Position numbers and translations under genes: made by a program. Shown here piece by piece: positions 19,109-27,954 of a stretch of DNA of 64,000 nt (its first letter is position 1; the number at the start of each line of letters is the position of its first letter). The notes below the pieces were generated by a model. The model saw only the letters and a program-made list of their open reading frames with translations, searched no databases and was not told where the DNA came from. The DNA comes from an uncultured beta proteobacterium (GTDB taxonomy: Bacteria > Pseudomonadota > Gammaproteobacteria > Burkholderiales > Burkholderiaceae_E): positions 1 through 64,000 of the forward strand of contig CAIZNI010000054.1 of assembly GCA_903934295.1 (NCBI GenBank), in the 5' to 3' direction.

Positions 19109-20503
19109 ATGAAGATCATCATCCTGGGCGCTGGCCGGGTCGGCGCGTCGGTGGCCGAAAGCCTGGTCTCCGAGCAGAATGACATCACCATCATCGACAC
19201 CGATGTGGTCCAGCTGCGAGCGCTGCAGGACCGCTTCGACCTGCGCACCGTTCCCGGCAACGGCACCCACCCGACGGTGCTCGAGCAGGCCGGCGCGCAC
19301 GACGCCGACATGCTGATCGCGACAGCCGCGCGCGACGAGACCAACCTGGTCGCCTGCCAGTTGGCGGCCACCCTGTTCAACGTGCCGACCCGCATCGCGC
19401 GGATCCGCGCTCCCGAGTTCCAGGACCATCCCGAGATCACCGGCCCGGGCGGCTTTCACGTCGATCACCTGATCTGCCCCGAGCAGACGGTCTGCGACTA
19501 CATCATCAAGCTCATCGAGTTCCCCGAGGCGCTCCAGGTGCTGGAATTCGCCGGCGGGCGGGCCAGCCTGATCGCGGTGCGTGCCTATGCCGGTGGCCCG
19601 CTGGTCGAGCACCCGATCCGCGACCTGCGCAAGGCGCACCCGAACATCGACATGCGGGTCGTCGCGATCTTTCGCAACGAGAGCGCGATCGCCCCCGACG
19701 GCGACACGCTGATCGAGCCCGGCGACGAGGTGTTCCTGCTGGCGGCTTCCGAGCACATCCGCACCGCGCTGTCGGACCTGCGTCGCATGGACAAGGCGGT
19801 CCGCCGGATCATGATCGCCGGTGGCGGCAACATCGGACTGCGGCTGGCGCGCGCGCTGGGCAGCCGCTACCAGGTGAAGATCATCGAGTCCAATGCGCTG
19901 CGCTGCGAGTACCTCGCCAGCCAGCTGCCCTCGCCCACGCTGGTCCTCCACGGCGATTCCACCGACGAGGACCTGCTCGAAGACGAGAGCGTGGGCGACA
20001 TGGACCTGTTCGTGGCGCTGACCAACGACGACGAGAACAACATCATGTCCTGCATGATGGCCAAGCGAATGGGCGCGCGCCGGGTCATCTCGCTGATCAA
20101 CCGGCGTGCCTACGCCGAGCTGATGCAGGGCAGCCGCATCGACATCGCGATCGTGCCGGCGCAGACCACCATCGGCGAACTGCTCACCCATGTGCGCCGC
20201 GGCGACATGGTGGCGGTGCACTCGCTGCGCCGCGGCGCGGCCGAAGCGCTCGAGGCGGTCGCCCACGGCGACGCCAAGTCGTCCCGGGTGGTGGGCCGGC
20301 GCATCGAGGAGATCGACCTGCCCCGTGGCGCGAACATCGGCGCGATCGTGCGCGCCGGCCGCAGCGGCGGCGCCAGCGAAGTGATCATGGCCCACCACGA
20401 CACCGTCATCCAGTCCGAGGACCATGTGATCGTCTTCGTGACCAACCCGCGCATCCTGCCCAAGGTCGAGAAGCTCTTTCAGGTCGGCGTCGGCTTCTTC
20501 TGA
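19109..20503 (+). CDS. trkA: Trk potassium uptake NAD-binding subunit TrkA
   Basis: 464 aa, two RCK repeats. Each half begins with a nucleotide-binding fold: IIILGAGRVGASVAESL (residues ~3-19) and IMIAGGGNIGLRLARAL (~233-249). Each ends with a TrkA-C ligand domain. TrkA is the peripheral cytoplasmic regulator that binds NAD(H)/ATP and gates the TrkH channel. It follows ntrX by four bases. Its partner trkH is not next door but 4.3 kb away, behind a TRAP operon. Confidence 0.95.
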   Translation: MKIIILGAGRVGASVAESLVSEQNDITIIDTDVVQLRALQDRFDLRTVPGNGTHPTVLEQAGAHDADMLIATAARDETNLVACQLAATLFNVPTRIARIRAPEFQDHPEITGPGGFHVDHLICPEQTVCDYIIKLIEFPEALQVLEFAGGRASLIAVRAYAGGPLVEHPIRDLRKAHPNIDMRVVAIFRNESAIAPDGDTLIEPGDEVFLLAASEHIRTALSDLRRMDKAVRRIMIAGGGNIGLRLARALGSRYQVKIIESNALRCEYLASQLPSPTLVLHGDSTDEDLLEDESVGDMDLFVALTNDDENNIMSCMMAKRMGARRVISLINRRAYAELMQGSRIDIAIVPAQTTIGELLTHVRRGDMVAVHSLRRGAAEALEAVAHGDAKSSRVVGRRIEEIDLPRGANIGAIVRAGRSGGASEVIMAHHDTVIQSEDHVIVFVTNPRILPKVEKLFQVGVGFF

Positions 20504-20654
20504 GGCGCGCTACCGGGGTCATCCGGCGCGGCTTGCCGGCAAGTGGCCGAGCGCGCCCGGGAAAACCCTATCGTACGCACAGGTGACAGGGTCGTCGAGT
20601 GCTCTCATCATGGCGGGTTCGTTCGCCAGTCATTTCAACGGAGACACAGACAAG

Positions 20655-21788
20655 ATGACCGACACCCTCAAGCCCCAGACCCCGCCCACCCGTCGCCGCT
20701 TCATCGCCGGCGCCACCGCGGCCACCGCAGGGGCCGCCACGCTTGGCTTCCCGATGATCGCGACCGCGCAGACGATCTCGCTGCGTTTCCAGAGCACCTG
20801 GCCGCAGAAGGACATCTTCCACGAGTACGCCAACGACTTCGCCACCCGCGTCAACGAGATGGCCGGCGGCAAGGTCAAGATCGAGGTGCTGCCGGCCGGT
20901 GCGGTCGTCAAGGCCTTCGACCTGCTCGACGCGGTGAACAAGGGAACCCTGGACGGCGGCCATGGCGTGCTCGCCTACTGGTACGGCAAGAACTCGGCGA
21001 TGGCGCTCTGGGGCTCGGGCCCGGCCTTCGGCATGGACCCCAACATGGTCCTGGCCTGGCACCAGTTCGGCGGCGGCAAGCAGATGCTCGAGGAGATCTA
21101 CAAGAGCCTGAACATGGACGTCACCTCGTTCGTGTACGGGCCGATGCCGACCCAGCCGCTGGGCTGGTTCAAGAAGCCGATCGCCAAGCCCGAGGACATC
21201 AAGGGCCTGAAGTACCGCACGGTGGGCCTGTCGATCGACATCTTCACCAAGATGGGCGCCGCGGTGAACGCACTGCCCGGTGGCGAGATCGTGCCGGCGA
21301 TGGACCGGGGCCTGCTCGACGCGGCCGAGTTCAACAATGCCACCTCGGACCGCCTCCTCGGCTTCCCCGATGTCGCCAAGGTCTGCATGCTGCAGAGCTT
21401 TCACCAGTGTTCGGAAAACTTCGAGATCCTGTTCAACAAGAAGAAGTACGACGCGCTGCCCAAGGAAGTGAAGTCGATCATCGAGCACGCGGTCGAGGCC
21501 TCGTCGGCCGAGATGTCGTGGAAGGCGATCGATCGCTACTCCAAGGACTACAGCGAGATGCAGCAGAAGCAGGGCGTGAAGTTCTACAAGACGCCCGACT
21601 CGGTGCTGCGCGCCCAGCTCAAGGCCTGGGACGAGGTCACCGCGGCGAAGTCGGCCGAGAACCCGGTGTTCAAGAAGGTCCTCGAGTCGCAGCGTGCGTT
21701 CGCCCAGCGGGCGGTGCGCTGGCAGAACGACACCAACGTCGACTACAAGATGGCCTACAACCACTTCTTCGGCGCCAAGAAGGCCTGA
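20655..21788 (+). CDS. TRAP transporter substrate-binding protein DctP
   Basis: 377 aa from ATG 20655, which follows ACGGAGACACAG. The N-terminus is a Tat signal (TRRRFIAGATAATAGAATLGF), so folded export is likely. The body has the TRAP P-subunit pattern: LRFQSTWPQKDIFHEYANDF, GGKVKIEVLPAGAVVKAFD and the central PEDIKGLKYRTVG segment. The pattern fits the group annotated as mannitol/chloroaromatic-type TRAP binding proteins, whose ligands are mostly carboxylates or keto acids. It is the first gene of a complete dctP-dctQ-dctM set. Confidence 0.92.
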   Translation: MTDTLKPQTPPTRRRFIAGATAATAGAATLGFPMIATAQTISLRFQSTWPQKDIFHEYANDFATRVNEMAGGKVKIEVLPAGAVVKAFDLLDAVNKGTLDGGHGVLAYWYGKNSAMALWGSGPAFGMDPNMVLAWHQFGGGKQMLEEIYKSLNMDVTSFVYGPMPTQPLGWFKKPIAKPEDIKGLKYRTVGLSIDIFTKMGAAVNALPGGEIVPAMDRGLLDAAEFNNATSDRLLGFPDVAKVCMLQSFHQCSENFEILFNKKKYDALPKEVKSIIEHAVEASSAEMSWKAIDRYSKDYSEMQQKQGVKFYKTPDSVLRAQLKAWDEVTAAKSAENPVFKKVLESQRAFAQRAVRWQNDTNVDYKMAYNHFFGAKKA

Positions 21789-21958
21789 TCGCCTGATCGC
21801 CGGCGCCACTGCGCCGGCCTTCCGGTTCGATTCCCACGTCGGCCGTGCGCCGCCGCCTCCCGGTCCCCCTCGCGGGCGGACCGGACCGATTCCGCCCCCG
21901 ATGTCTCGCCAGCCACCCGGTTTGGCGCGCCCTCGCGGGCTTTTTCACTGCCCTCGCC

Positions 21959-22564
21959 ATGCAACGTTTCTTTCTGACCGTCGACAAGATCTCCACCCGG
22001 CTGGGCCAGCTCGCCGCGTGGAGCATCATCGCGCTGACCGCGATGATCTGCTGGGAAGTGTTCTCGCGATATGTGATGAACAAGCCCCATGCCTGGGTGT
22101 TCGACGCTCAGATCATGCTCTACGGCACGGTGTTCATGATGGCGGGTGCCTACACGCTGGCCAAGAACGGTCATGTGCGCGGCGACATCCTCTACGGCTT
22201 CTTCACCCCGCGCACCCAGGCCTTCTTCGACCTGATCCTCTACATCGTCTTCTTCATTCCCGGCATCGTCGCCCTGGCCTGGGCGGGGCTGAGCTTCGCC
22301 AGCGAGTCGTGGGCGATCAACGAGCACTCGTCGATCTCGGCCGACGGCCCGCCGATCTATCCGTTCAAGGCGGTGATCCCGGTGGCCGGCGCGCTGCTGC
22401 TGCTGCAGGGTCTGGTGGAAATCCTGCGTTGCATCGTTTGCCTGCGCACCGGCCAGTGGCCTTCGCGCGAGGAGGACGTCGAGGAGGTCGATGTCGAGAA
22501 GCTCAAGGCGATGGTCGCCCATCAGGACGCTCCCCTGAGCGCCCCGTCTGCCGGAAAGGCCTGA
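21959..22564 (+). CDS. TRAP transporter small permease DctQ
   Basis: 201 aa from ATG 21959 (MQRFFLTVDKIS). An in-frame extension to 21845 is basic and low-complexity, so it is not accepted. Four membrane helices are visible, with the DctQ marker WEVFSRYVMNKPHAWVFD in helix 2 and GHVRGDILYGFF after helix 3. The tail is acidic (EEDVEEVDVEKL). DctQ scaffolds the DctM transport domain. It lies 170 bases after dctP and 3 bases before dctM. Confidence 0.9.
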   Translation: MQRFFLTVDKISTRLGQLAAWSIIALTAMICWEVFSRYVMNKPHAWVFDAQIMLYGTVFMMAGAYTLAKNGHVRGDILYGFFTPRTQAFFDLILYIVFFIPGIVALAWAGLSFASESWAINEHSSISADGPPIYPFKAVIPVAGALLLLQGLVEILRCIVCLRTGQWPSREEDVEEVDVEKLKAMVAHQDAPLSAPSAGKA

Positions 22565-22567
22565 GCC

Positions 22568-24685
22568 ATGCGCAAGGAAATGCTGTTCGGACTGGTCATC
22601 ATGGGCCTGATCGTGGTGGGCGCCACCGCCTTCCTGCCCTGGGGCAACATGACCAACGGCCACTACGGCCTGCTGATGCTGGCGCTGGTGGTGGTCGCGA
22701 TCATGCTGGGCTTTCCCACCGCCTTCACGCTGATGGGCATGGGGATGATCTTCGCCTTCTTCGCTTATCACTCGCAGGGGCAGACCGCCGAGGGCGCGCT
22801 GCGCCAGACCCTGGACCTGATGGTCCAGCGGGCCTATGCAGTGATGGGCAACGACGTGCTGATCTCGATCCCGCTGTTCGTCTTCATGGGTTATCTGGTC
22901 GAGCGGGCCAATCTGATCGAGAAGCTGTTCCGCTCGCTGCATCTGGCGCTGGCGCGCCTGCCCGGATCGCTGGCGGTCGCCACCCTGTTCACTTGCGCGG
23001 TGTTCGCCACCGCCACCGGCATCGTCGGCGCGGTGGTCACGCTGATGGGGCTGCTGGCGTTGCCCGCCATGCTGCGCGCCGGCTACAGCCCGCAGGTCTC
23101 GGCGGGCGCGATCACCGCGGGCGGCTGTCTGGGCATCCTGATTCCGCCCTCGGTGATGCTGATCGTCTATGGCGCGACCGCCGGCGTGTCGGTGGTGCAG
23201 CTCTACGCCGGCGCTTTCTTTCCCGGCCTGATGCTGGCCGGGCTCTACATCGTCTATGTGGTGGTCCTGGCCAAGCTGCGCCCGGCGCTCATGCCCCCGC
23301 TGTCGGCGGTCGAGCGTTTCGTGCCGCTGCCCCCGGCGCTCGAGGAAGTCCAGCACACCCTGGGCGAGCGGGCGCTGCCGGCGCTGATGAAGGCGATCAA
23401 GGGCGCGCGCAACGCGCAGGTGCCGATGTCGGTCCTGTGGCGCAATCTGGTGATCACGCTGCTGCCGGCGCTGCTGTTCGCGGCCGTCATGGGCCTGGGC
23501 TGGCGCGCGGCGACCGCCCCGGCCGAGCAGGCTGACGACTCGGGTCTGGTGCAGATGGGGCTGGCCCAGGACGCCGATCGGCAGTCGCAGGCTGATCCGT
23601 CGCAGCCTCAGGCCGAAGGCGTGAGCGAACCGCCCGGCTCGCAGGAGTCGAAGGAGTCGGCGGCACCCGGTGTTCAGGAGCCGCCCGCCGCCGGTGTGCA
23701 GGAGCCGTCCGCCTCGGGTCTCCAGGAGCCGCCCGCCGCCGGCGTCAAGGAGCCGTCCGCGTCCGGCGTCCAGGAGCCGCCCGCGGCTGGGGTGAGCGAG
23801 CCGGCGACGGCCGGTGGCCTGCGCGAGCCACCCGGCGCCGCGGCGGGCGAAGCCACGGCTGCACTGCCGGGCCTTCAGTTGCCCCCGGCGGCATCGGCCG
23901 ATGCCAAGGGGGCCCAGCCGGTGGCGCGCCTGGCCACGCCGGCCTGGTTCTGGACGATGCTCGGCGTCGGCGGGGTGCTTCTGGTGGCCTTCTACGCGGT
24001 GCTGACCTTCACCCGGCTCGAAGTCTTCAAGATGCTGCTGGCGTCGTTCTTTCCGCTCGCCTTCCTGATCCTGTCGGTGCTGGGCTCGATCGTGTTCGGA
24101 CTGGCCACCCCGACCGAGGCGGCGGCGATCGGATCGATGGGCGGATTCCTGCTGGCGGCCGCGTACCGGCAGCTCAACCTGCGGGTGGTCCGGGAGTCGG
24201 TGTTTCTCACCGCCAAAACCTCGGCGATGGTCTGCTGGCTGTTCGTCGGCTCCTCGATCTTCTCGGCGGCGTTCGCCCTGCTCGGCGGCCAGGAACTGAT
24301 CGAGAACTGGGTGATGTCGCTGGGCCTGTCCAAGGTGCAGTTCCTGCTGCTCTCGCAGGCGATCATCTTCCTGCTCGGCTGGCCGCTGGAGTGGACCGAG
24401 ATCATCGTGATCTTCATGCCGATCTTCATTCCGCTGCTGGACAACTTCGGTGTCGATCCGCTGTTCTTCGGGTTGCTGGTGGCCCTGAACCTGCAGACCG
24501 CCTTCCTGTCGCCGCCGGTGGCGATGGCGGCGTTCTACCTGAAGGGGGTCGCACCGCCGCACATCACCCTGAACCAGATCTTCGCCGGCATGATCCCCTT
24601 CATGCTGATCCAGATCGTCGCGCTGGCGCTGCTCTATGCGTTTCCGGCGATCGGGCTCTGGCTGCCCCAGGTCCTGTATCGCTGA
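22568..24685 (+). CDS. TRAP transporter large permease DctM with a long repetitive loop
   Basis: 705 aa against about 430-600 for relatives. The N-terminal half has helices with LMGLLALPAMLRAGYSPQVS and AGGCLGILIPPSVMLIVYGA. The C-terminal half has LATPTEAAAIGSMGG and LNLQTAFLSPPVAMAAFYLKG, the second hairpin signature. Between them, residues ~318-458 form a hydrophilic Pro/Glu/Ala-rich segment containing six tandem 8-residue repeats of the type GVQEPPAA. Both transport-domain halves look intact, so the protein should still work, using the DctP-delivered substrate and a sodium gradient. Confidence 0.9.
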   Translation: MRKEMLFGLVIMGLIVVGATAFLPWGNMTNGHYGLLMLALVVVAIMLGFPTAFTLMGMGMIFAFFAYHSQGQTAEGALRQTLDLMVQRAYAVMGNDVLISIPLFVFMGYLVERANLIEKLFRSLHLALARLPGSLAVATLFTCAVFATATGIVGAVVTLMGLLALPAMLRAGYSPQVSAGAITAGGCLGILIPPSVMLIVYGATAGVSVVQLYAGAFFPGLMLAGLYIVYVVVLAKLRPALMPPLSAVERFVPLPPALEEVQHTLGERALPALMKAIKGARNAQVPMSVLWRNLVITLLPALLFAAVMGLGWRAATAPAEQADDSGLVQMGLAQDADRQSQADPSQPQAEGVSEPPGSQESKESAAPGVQEPPAAGVQEPSASGLQEPPAAGVKEPSASGVQEPPAAGVSEPATAGGLREPPGAAAGEATAALPGLQLPPAASADAKGAQPVARLATPAWFWTMLGVGGVLLVAFYAVLTFTRLEVFKMLLASFFPLAFLILSVLGSIVFGLATPTEAAAIGSMGGFLLAAAYRQLNLRVVRESVFLTAKTSAMVCWLFVGSSIFSAAFALLGGQELIENWVMSLGLSKVQFLLLSQAIIFLLGWPLEWTEIIVIFMPIFIPLLDNFGVDPLFFGLLVALNLQTAFLSPPVAMAAFYLKGVAPPHITLNQIFAGMIPFMLIQIVALALLYAFPAIGLWLPQVLYR
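23669..23812 (+). repeat. Six 24-bp tandem repeats inside dctM
   Basis: Units at 23669, 23693, 23717, 23741, 23765 and 23789 encode GVQEPPAA, GVQEPSAS, GLQEPPAA, GVKEPSAS, GVQEPPAA and GVSEPATA. PPAA and PSAS units alternate, so the array also has a 48-bp higher-order period. Codon-level differences show it is not a very recent expansion. A degenerate seventh unit follows. Confidence 0.9.
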
Positions 24686-24791
24686 GGCGGCCCGTCGCGC
24701 GCGGTTCGGGCGCGGGTAGAATCGGCGGCTGATCCGTCCCGGTGGCGTCCGGGACGGTCCCCGTCTGCGCGACATCCGGTCCGGTTCAACC

Positions 24792-26249
24792 ATGCAGCAG
24801 CTGCTGTCGATCGCCCATGTACTGGGCGGCCTCCTGATGGTCTTCTCGGTCACCTACCTGATGCCGGTGGTGTGGTCGCTGGCCGTTTCCGACGGCACTC
24901 ATCGCAGCTTCATCCTGTCGGGCGCCGCCACGCTCGTGGTCGGCGCCCTGCTGTTCGGCGCGACTCGGCGGCACCGGCGCGAACTGCATTCGCGCGACGG
25001 AGCGCTGCTGGTGGTGCTGGGCTGGGGCCTGATGGCCGCAGTGGCCACCGTGCCGCTGATGCTCGAGATCGAGGGCCTGAGCTTCACCGATGCCTTCTTC
25101 GAGACGATGTCGGGCCTGACCACCACCGGGGCCACCGTGCTGACGGGGCTCGACCATCTGCCGCAGGCGGTCAACCTGTGGCGCCACGCGCTGAACTGGT
25201 ACGGCGGCATGGGCATCATCGTGCTGGCGGTCGCCATCCTCCCGATCCTGGGCGTGGGCGGCATGCAGCTCTACAAGGCCGAAACGCCCGGGCCGATCAA
25301 GGAATCGAAGCTCACGCCGCGCATCACCCAGACAGCCAAGTACCTCTGGCTGCTGTATGCCGGACTGACCGTCTTGTGCATCCTGTCGCTCAAATCGCTG
25401 GGGATGACCTGGCACGAGGCGGTCTGTCACGCGTTTTCGTCGATGGCCCTGGGCGGGTTCTCGACCCGCGACGCGAGCATCGCCGGGTTCGATTCGCCGG
25501 CGATCGAGGCGGTGCTGATGCTCTTCATGATGATCGCGGTGCTCAACTTCAGCACCCACTTCGTTGCGTTGCGCCAGCGCTCGCTGCGGGTCTATGTCCG
25601 CGATCCGGAGGTTTTCGCGGTCTGGTCGCTGATCGCGGGCAGCGCGCTGATGCTGGCCTGTTTCCTCTACTGGAAAGGCACCTATCCGGATTTCCTGCTG
25701 GCGTTGCGTCACGCTGCCTTCAATACCGTGTCGATCGCCACTTCCAGCGGTTTCATGAGCGACGATTTCGACCAATGGCCGATCTTCGCGCCGATGTGGA
25801 TGCTGTTGCTGTGCACGATCGCCTCGTCGGCCGGCTCCACCGGCGGCGGCATCAAGATGATCCGTGTGCTGATCCTGCTGCGCCTGGCCGGCAACGAACT
25901 GATCCGGATGGTGCATCCGCGGGCGGTGACGCCGCTGTGCCTGTCGGGTCAGGTGGTGGACAACAAGGTGATCCTCGCGGTCATGGGCTACATGCTGCTG
26001 TGGGGCCTGACGCTGGTGGTGCTCAGTTTCCTGATGATGGCCACCGGCCTGGACCTGACCTCGGCGGTGTCGGGTGTGCTGGCCTGTCTGAACAACACCG
26101 GGCCCGGGCTCAATGAGCTGGGGCCGGCCCGCAACTACCAGGTGCTGACCGACTTCCAGACCTGGCTCTGCTCGTTCGCGATGATGGCCGGCCGCCTGGA
26201 ACTGCTCACGGTGTTCGTGCTGTTCATGCCGGCCTTCTGGCGCAAATGA
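24792..26249 (+). CDS. trkH: Trk potassium uptake transmembrane subunit TrkH
   Basis: 485 aa with four M1-P-M2 repeats of the SKT channel superfamily. The four selectivity-filter loops are recognisable: TTTGATV, ALGGFST, IATSSGF and NNTGPG. SSAGSTGGGIKM near residue 350 is the conserved intramembrane-loop region. TrkH conducts K+ under TrkA control. Upstream, TAGAAT at 24717-24722 is a possible -10, which would let trkH be expressed apart from the TRAP genes; no good -35 accompanies it. The next gene overlaps by four bases (ATGA). Confidence 0.95.
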   Translation: MQQLLSIAHVLGGLLMVFSVTYLMPVVWSLAVSDGTHRSFILSGAATLVVGALLFGATRRHRRELHSRDGALLVVLGWGLMAAVATVPLMLEIEGLSFTDAFFETMSGLTTTGATVLTGLDHLPQAVNLWRHALNWYGGMGIIVLAVAILPILGVGGMQLYKAETPGPIKESKLTPRITQTAKYLWLLYAGLTVLCILSLKSLGMTWHEAVCHAFSSMALGGFSTRDASIAGFDSPAIEAVLMLFMMIAVLNFSTHFVALRQRSLRVYVRDPEVFAVWSLIAGSALMLACFLYWKGTYPDFLLALRHAAFNTVSIATSSGFMSDDFDQWPIFAPMWMLLLCTIASSAGSTGGGIKMIRVLILLRLAGNELIRMVHPRAVTPLCLSGQVVDNKVILAVMGYMLLWGLTLVVLSFLMMATGLDLTSAVSGVLACLNNTGPGLNELGPARNYQVLTDFQTWLCSFAMMAGRLELLTVFVLFMPAFWRK

Positions 26250-27361
26250 GTCTGGCGATTCGCCCCGGCGCGGCGCTGCTCGCCGGGCCGCCCGCCGCGG
26301 GCGCCGGTGTCACGCCGATCACCCTGCTGGTTGGTGGCGGGGCCGATCTGGGCAGAGCGCTCACCCGCTGGGCGGCCCAGCGCCCGGCGGGCGAGCGCTG
26401 GGCGCTGGTGCGGTCCTCGCCACTCGAACCGGCCGGTGCCGCCGATCCCGATCTCGAGGAGGTGAGCTTTGCCGGCGGTTGCGCGTGCTGCGTGGCGGCC
26501 GCCGCGTTTTCCCTGGTGATGGCGCGCCTGCTGCGCAAAGGGCCCTGGCACCGGGTGCTGATCGAACTGTCGCCGGCGGCCGACCCGGGCGCGGTGGCCG
26601 ATGCCTTGCGCAGCGGTCCGGTCGGCCCGGCGCTGTCGGCGCTCGAGATCGTCTGTGTCGTCGAAGCGGCGGGCCTCGGACAGCCGGCGGGCGCCGCGAT
26701 GGCCGGCGCCCTGGGCGCTGCCGATCTGGTGATCGTGACCGATGCGCCAGCTGCGGGCGAGGGCGCTGCCGGCACGGATGTGCCGGCTGGCGGCGCCGGC
26801 AACGCAGACGTCTTCGAGTTTCCCGCGGACTTTCCCGGTGGTCGTCGCGGTGAGGGTCTGGCCGATCCGGCGTGCTGGCGCGGACCGCTCGCCGCGCTCG
26901 AGTGGGCGCGGCTGCGTCGCCTGATCGAGGGTGTGCGCGACCATGTCCGCTGGCGCTGGCTGTCGGGCGGCGCGGCCGCACCGATCGGCCAGCCGCTCGA
27001 GTCGGGCCGTGGGTGGGCACTGAACGATCCCCCCGGCACGCCGTCGGGTGGCGAGCGGGCGGGCTGGGTCTGGCCGGCGAGCGTCGTCTTTCAGCGGCGC
27101 GCGATCGAAGCCGCGCTGGCGGCGTTCGCGGGTCAACTGCCGGTGGCGGCGGTGCGGGCGGTCATCCGCAGTTCGCGCGATTGGCATGCTTTCTCGGCGG
27201 GACCCCTGCCCGGGGCGGGGCCCAACACCGACGCGGTGTCCTGGCAGGCCGCGCGGTCGCGGCGCGAATCGCGGATCGAATGTCTCGCGCACCCCGGCCA
27301 CCGCCTTGACCGGGCGGCGGCGCAGGCCCTCTGGCTGGCTTGCCTGCAGTCCCCCGACTGA
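26246..27361 (+). CDS. CobW/COG0523-like protein with lost GTP-binding motifs
   Basis: 371 aa, translationally coupled to trkH through an ATGA overlap. Parts of the G3E/COG0523 fold are recognisable. The metal-site motif GGCACC (Cys79, Cys81, Cys82) is intact. IELSPAADPGAVADAL aligns with the family's IETTGLADPxPV element. RAVIRSSRDWHAFSAG resembles the C-terminal domain. However, the P-loop position reads LLVGGGADLGRALTRW, without the GK(T/S) lysine, and the NKxD position reads IVTDAP. It is therefore probably unable to hydrolyse GTP. Its role may be metal binding or none. The similarity is my own alignment by eye. Confidence 0.6.
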   Translation: MSLAIRPGAALLAGPPAAGAGVTPITLLVGGGADLGRALTRWAAQRPAGERWALVRSSPLEPAGAADPDLEEVSFAGGCACCVAAAAFSLVMARLLRKGPWHRVLIELSPAADPGAVADALRSGPVGPALSALEIVCVVEAAGLGQPAGAAMAGALGAADLVIVTDAPAAGEGAAGTDVPAGGAGNADVFEFPADFPGGRRGEGLADPACWRGPLAALEWARLRRLIEGVRDHVRWRWLSGGAAAPIGQPLESGRGWALNDPPGTPSGGERAGWVWPASVVFQRRAIEAALAAFAGQLPVAAVRAVIRSSRDWHAFSAGPLPGAGPNTDAVSWQAARSRRESRIECLAHPGHRLDRAAAQALWLACLQSPD

Positions 27362-27385
27362 GGGGCCCGGGACTGAGGGGCCGGT
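27356..27385. repeat. 15-bp tandem duplication spanning a stop codon
   Basis: GACTGAGGGGCCCGG (27356-27370) is followed directly by GACTGAGGGGCCGGT (27371-27385). The first copy contains the TGA stop of the CobW-like gene. Confidence 0.7.
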
Positions 27386-27548
27386 TCGACCCCACGCCCG
27401 TCGGCGCCATCGGTGCGGCGGTCGGTGGCGCCTGATCTTGAACGGCGCGATGCCGACACCAGATAGCAGGTAACCGGATTGATTCAACGCGGCGTCTGCA
27501 TCCTGCAGAGACGGCTGCCCGGCCTGCACTCACTTCGTGGGGACTGCC

Positions 27549-27794
27549 ATGCACATGATCTACAACAGCCCGAACTACTGTGTGGTCGAATTCAAGGACG
27601 CCGAGGGCGTGTTCGGTGGTTTCGAGATCATGGACAAGTTCTCGCGCAAGGAGCTGTTCCTGGGCGGCAGTCTGGCCAGCCAGTTCCGGGACGATGTCAC
27701 CGACCTCATCGCCCGCGAACTCACCGTCGAGGAGGTCGACGACTTCCTGAGCGGTTTCGATGGCCTGATGCAGCACCCGGTGGCGCTGCACTGA
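27549..27794 (+). CDS. DUF3567 family protein
   Basis: 81 aa from ATG 27549 (MHMIYNSPNYCVVEF). The order of conserved pieces matches DUF3567: YNSPNYCVVEF, FEIMDKFSRKELFLGG, and TVEEVDDFLSGFDGLM with a terminal PVALH. These small cytoplasmic proteins are restricted to Burkholderiales and have no known function. It is monocistronic and converges on the cus remnant. Confidence 0.9.
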   Translation: MHMIYNSPNYCVVEFKDAEGVFGGFEIMDKFSRKELFLGGSLASQFRDDVTDLIARELTVEEVDDFLSGFDGLMQHPVALH

Positions 27795-27836
27795 GCCGGG
27801 TCGCCGGCGGAGATCGGCCGGGCGCAGCCGGCGCGG

Positions 27837-27947
27837 TCAGGGCATCGGCTCGATCGCGGTGACCACCAGCGCGCCGCTGCTGCGCTCGACCCGGAAGCGA
27901 ATCCGGTTGCCCGCGGCCAGTCCTTCGAGCAGCGACGCGCACGCCAT
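27837..27947 (-). pseudogene. C-terminal remnant of a CusF-type copper chaperone
   Basis: In the frame ending TGA at 27837-27839 the last 36 codons read …LLEGLAAGNRIRFRVE… and …GALVVTAIEPMP, the typical end of CusF-like periplasmic Cu/Ag-binding proteins. The upstream part, with the metal-binding Met/Trp/His residues, is missing; a stop (27951-27953) lies just before. The fragment abuts the broken cusC-type gene in another frame, so the sequence between was deleted. Confidence 0.6.
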
Positions 27948-27954
27948 CGGTCAC

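Noticed and set aside
23669-23812. CRISPR-like array
   Set aside because: The 24-bp units are directly adjacent with no spacers, lie in the dctM frame and encode a repeated octapeptide.
21755-24853. 1032-codon open frame on the minus strand
   Set aside because: It is antisense to dctQ and dctM and reads as Arg/Gln/His-rich low-complexity sequence.
27721-27954. Continuation of the cusC-type frame as a real C-terminus
   Set aside because: After about 27955 the sequence is Arg/Ala/Pro-rich, unlike TolC proteins, and runs antisense through DUF3567.
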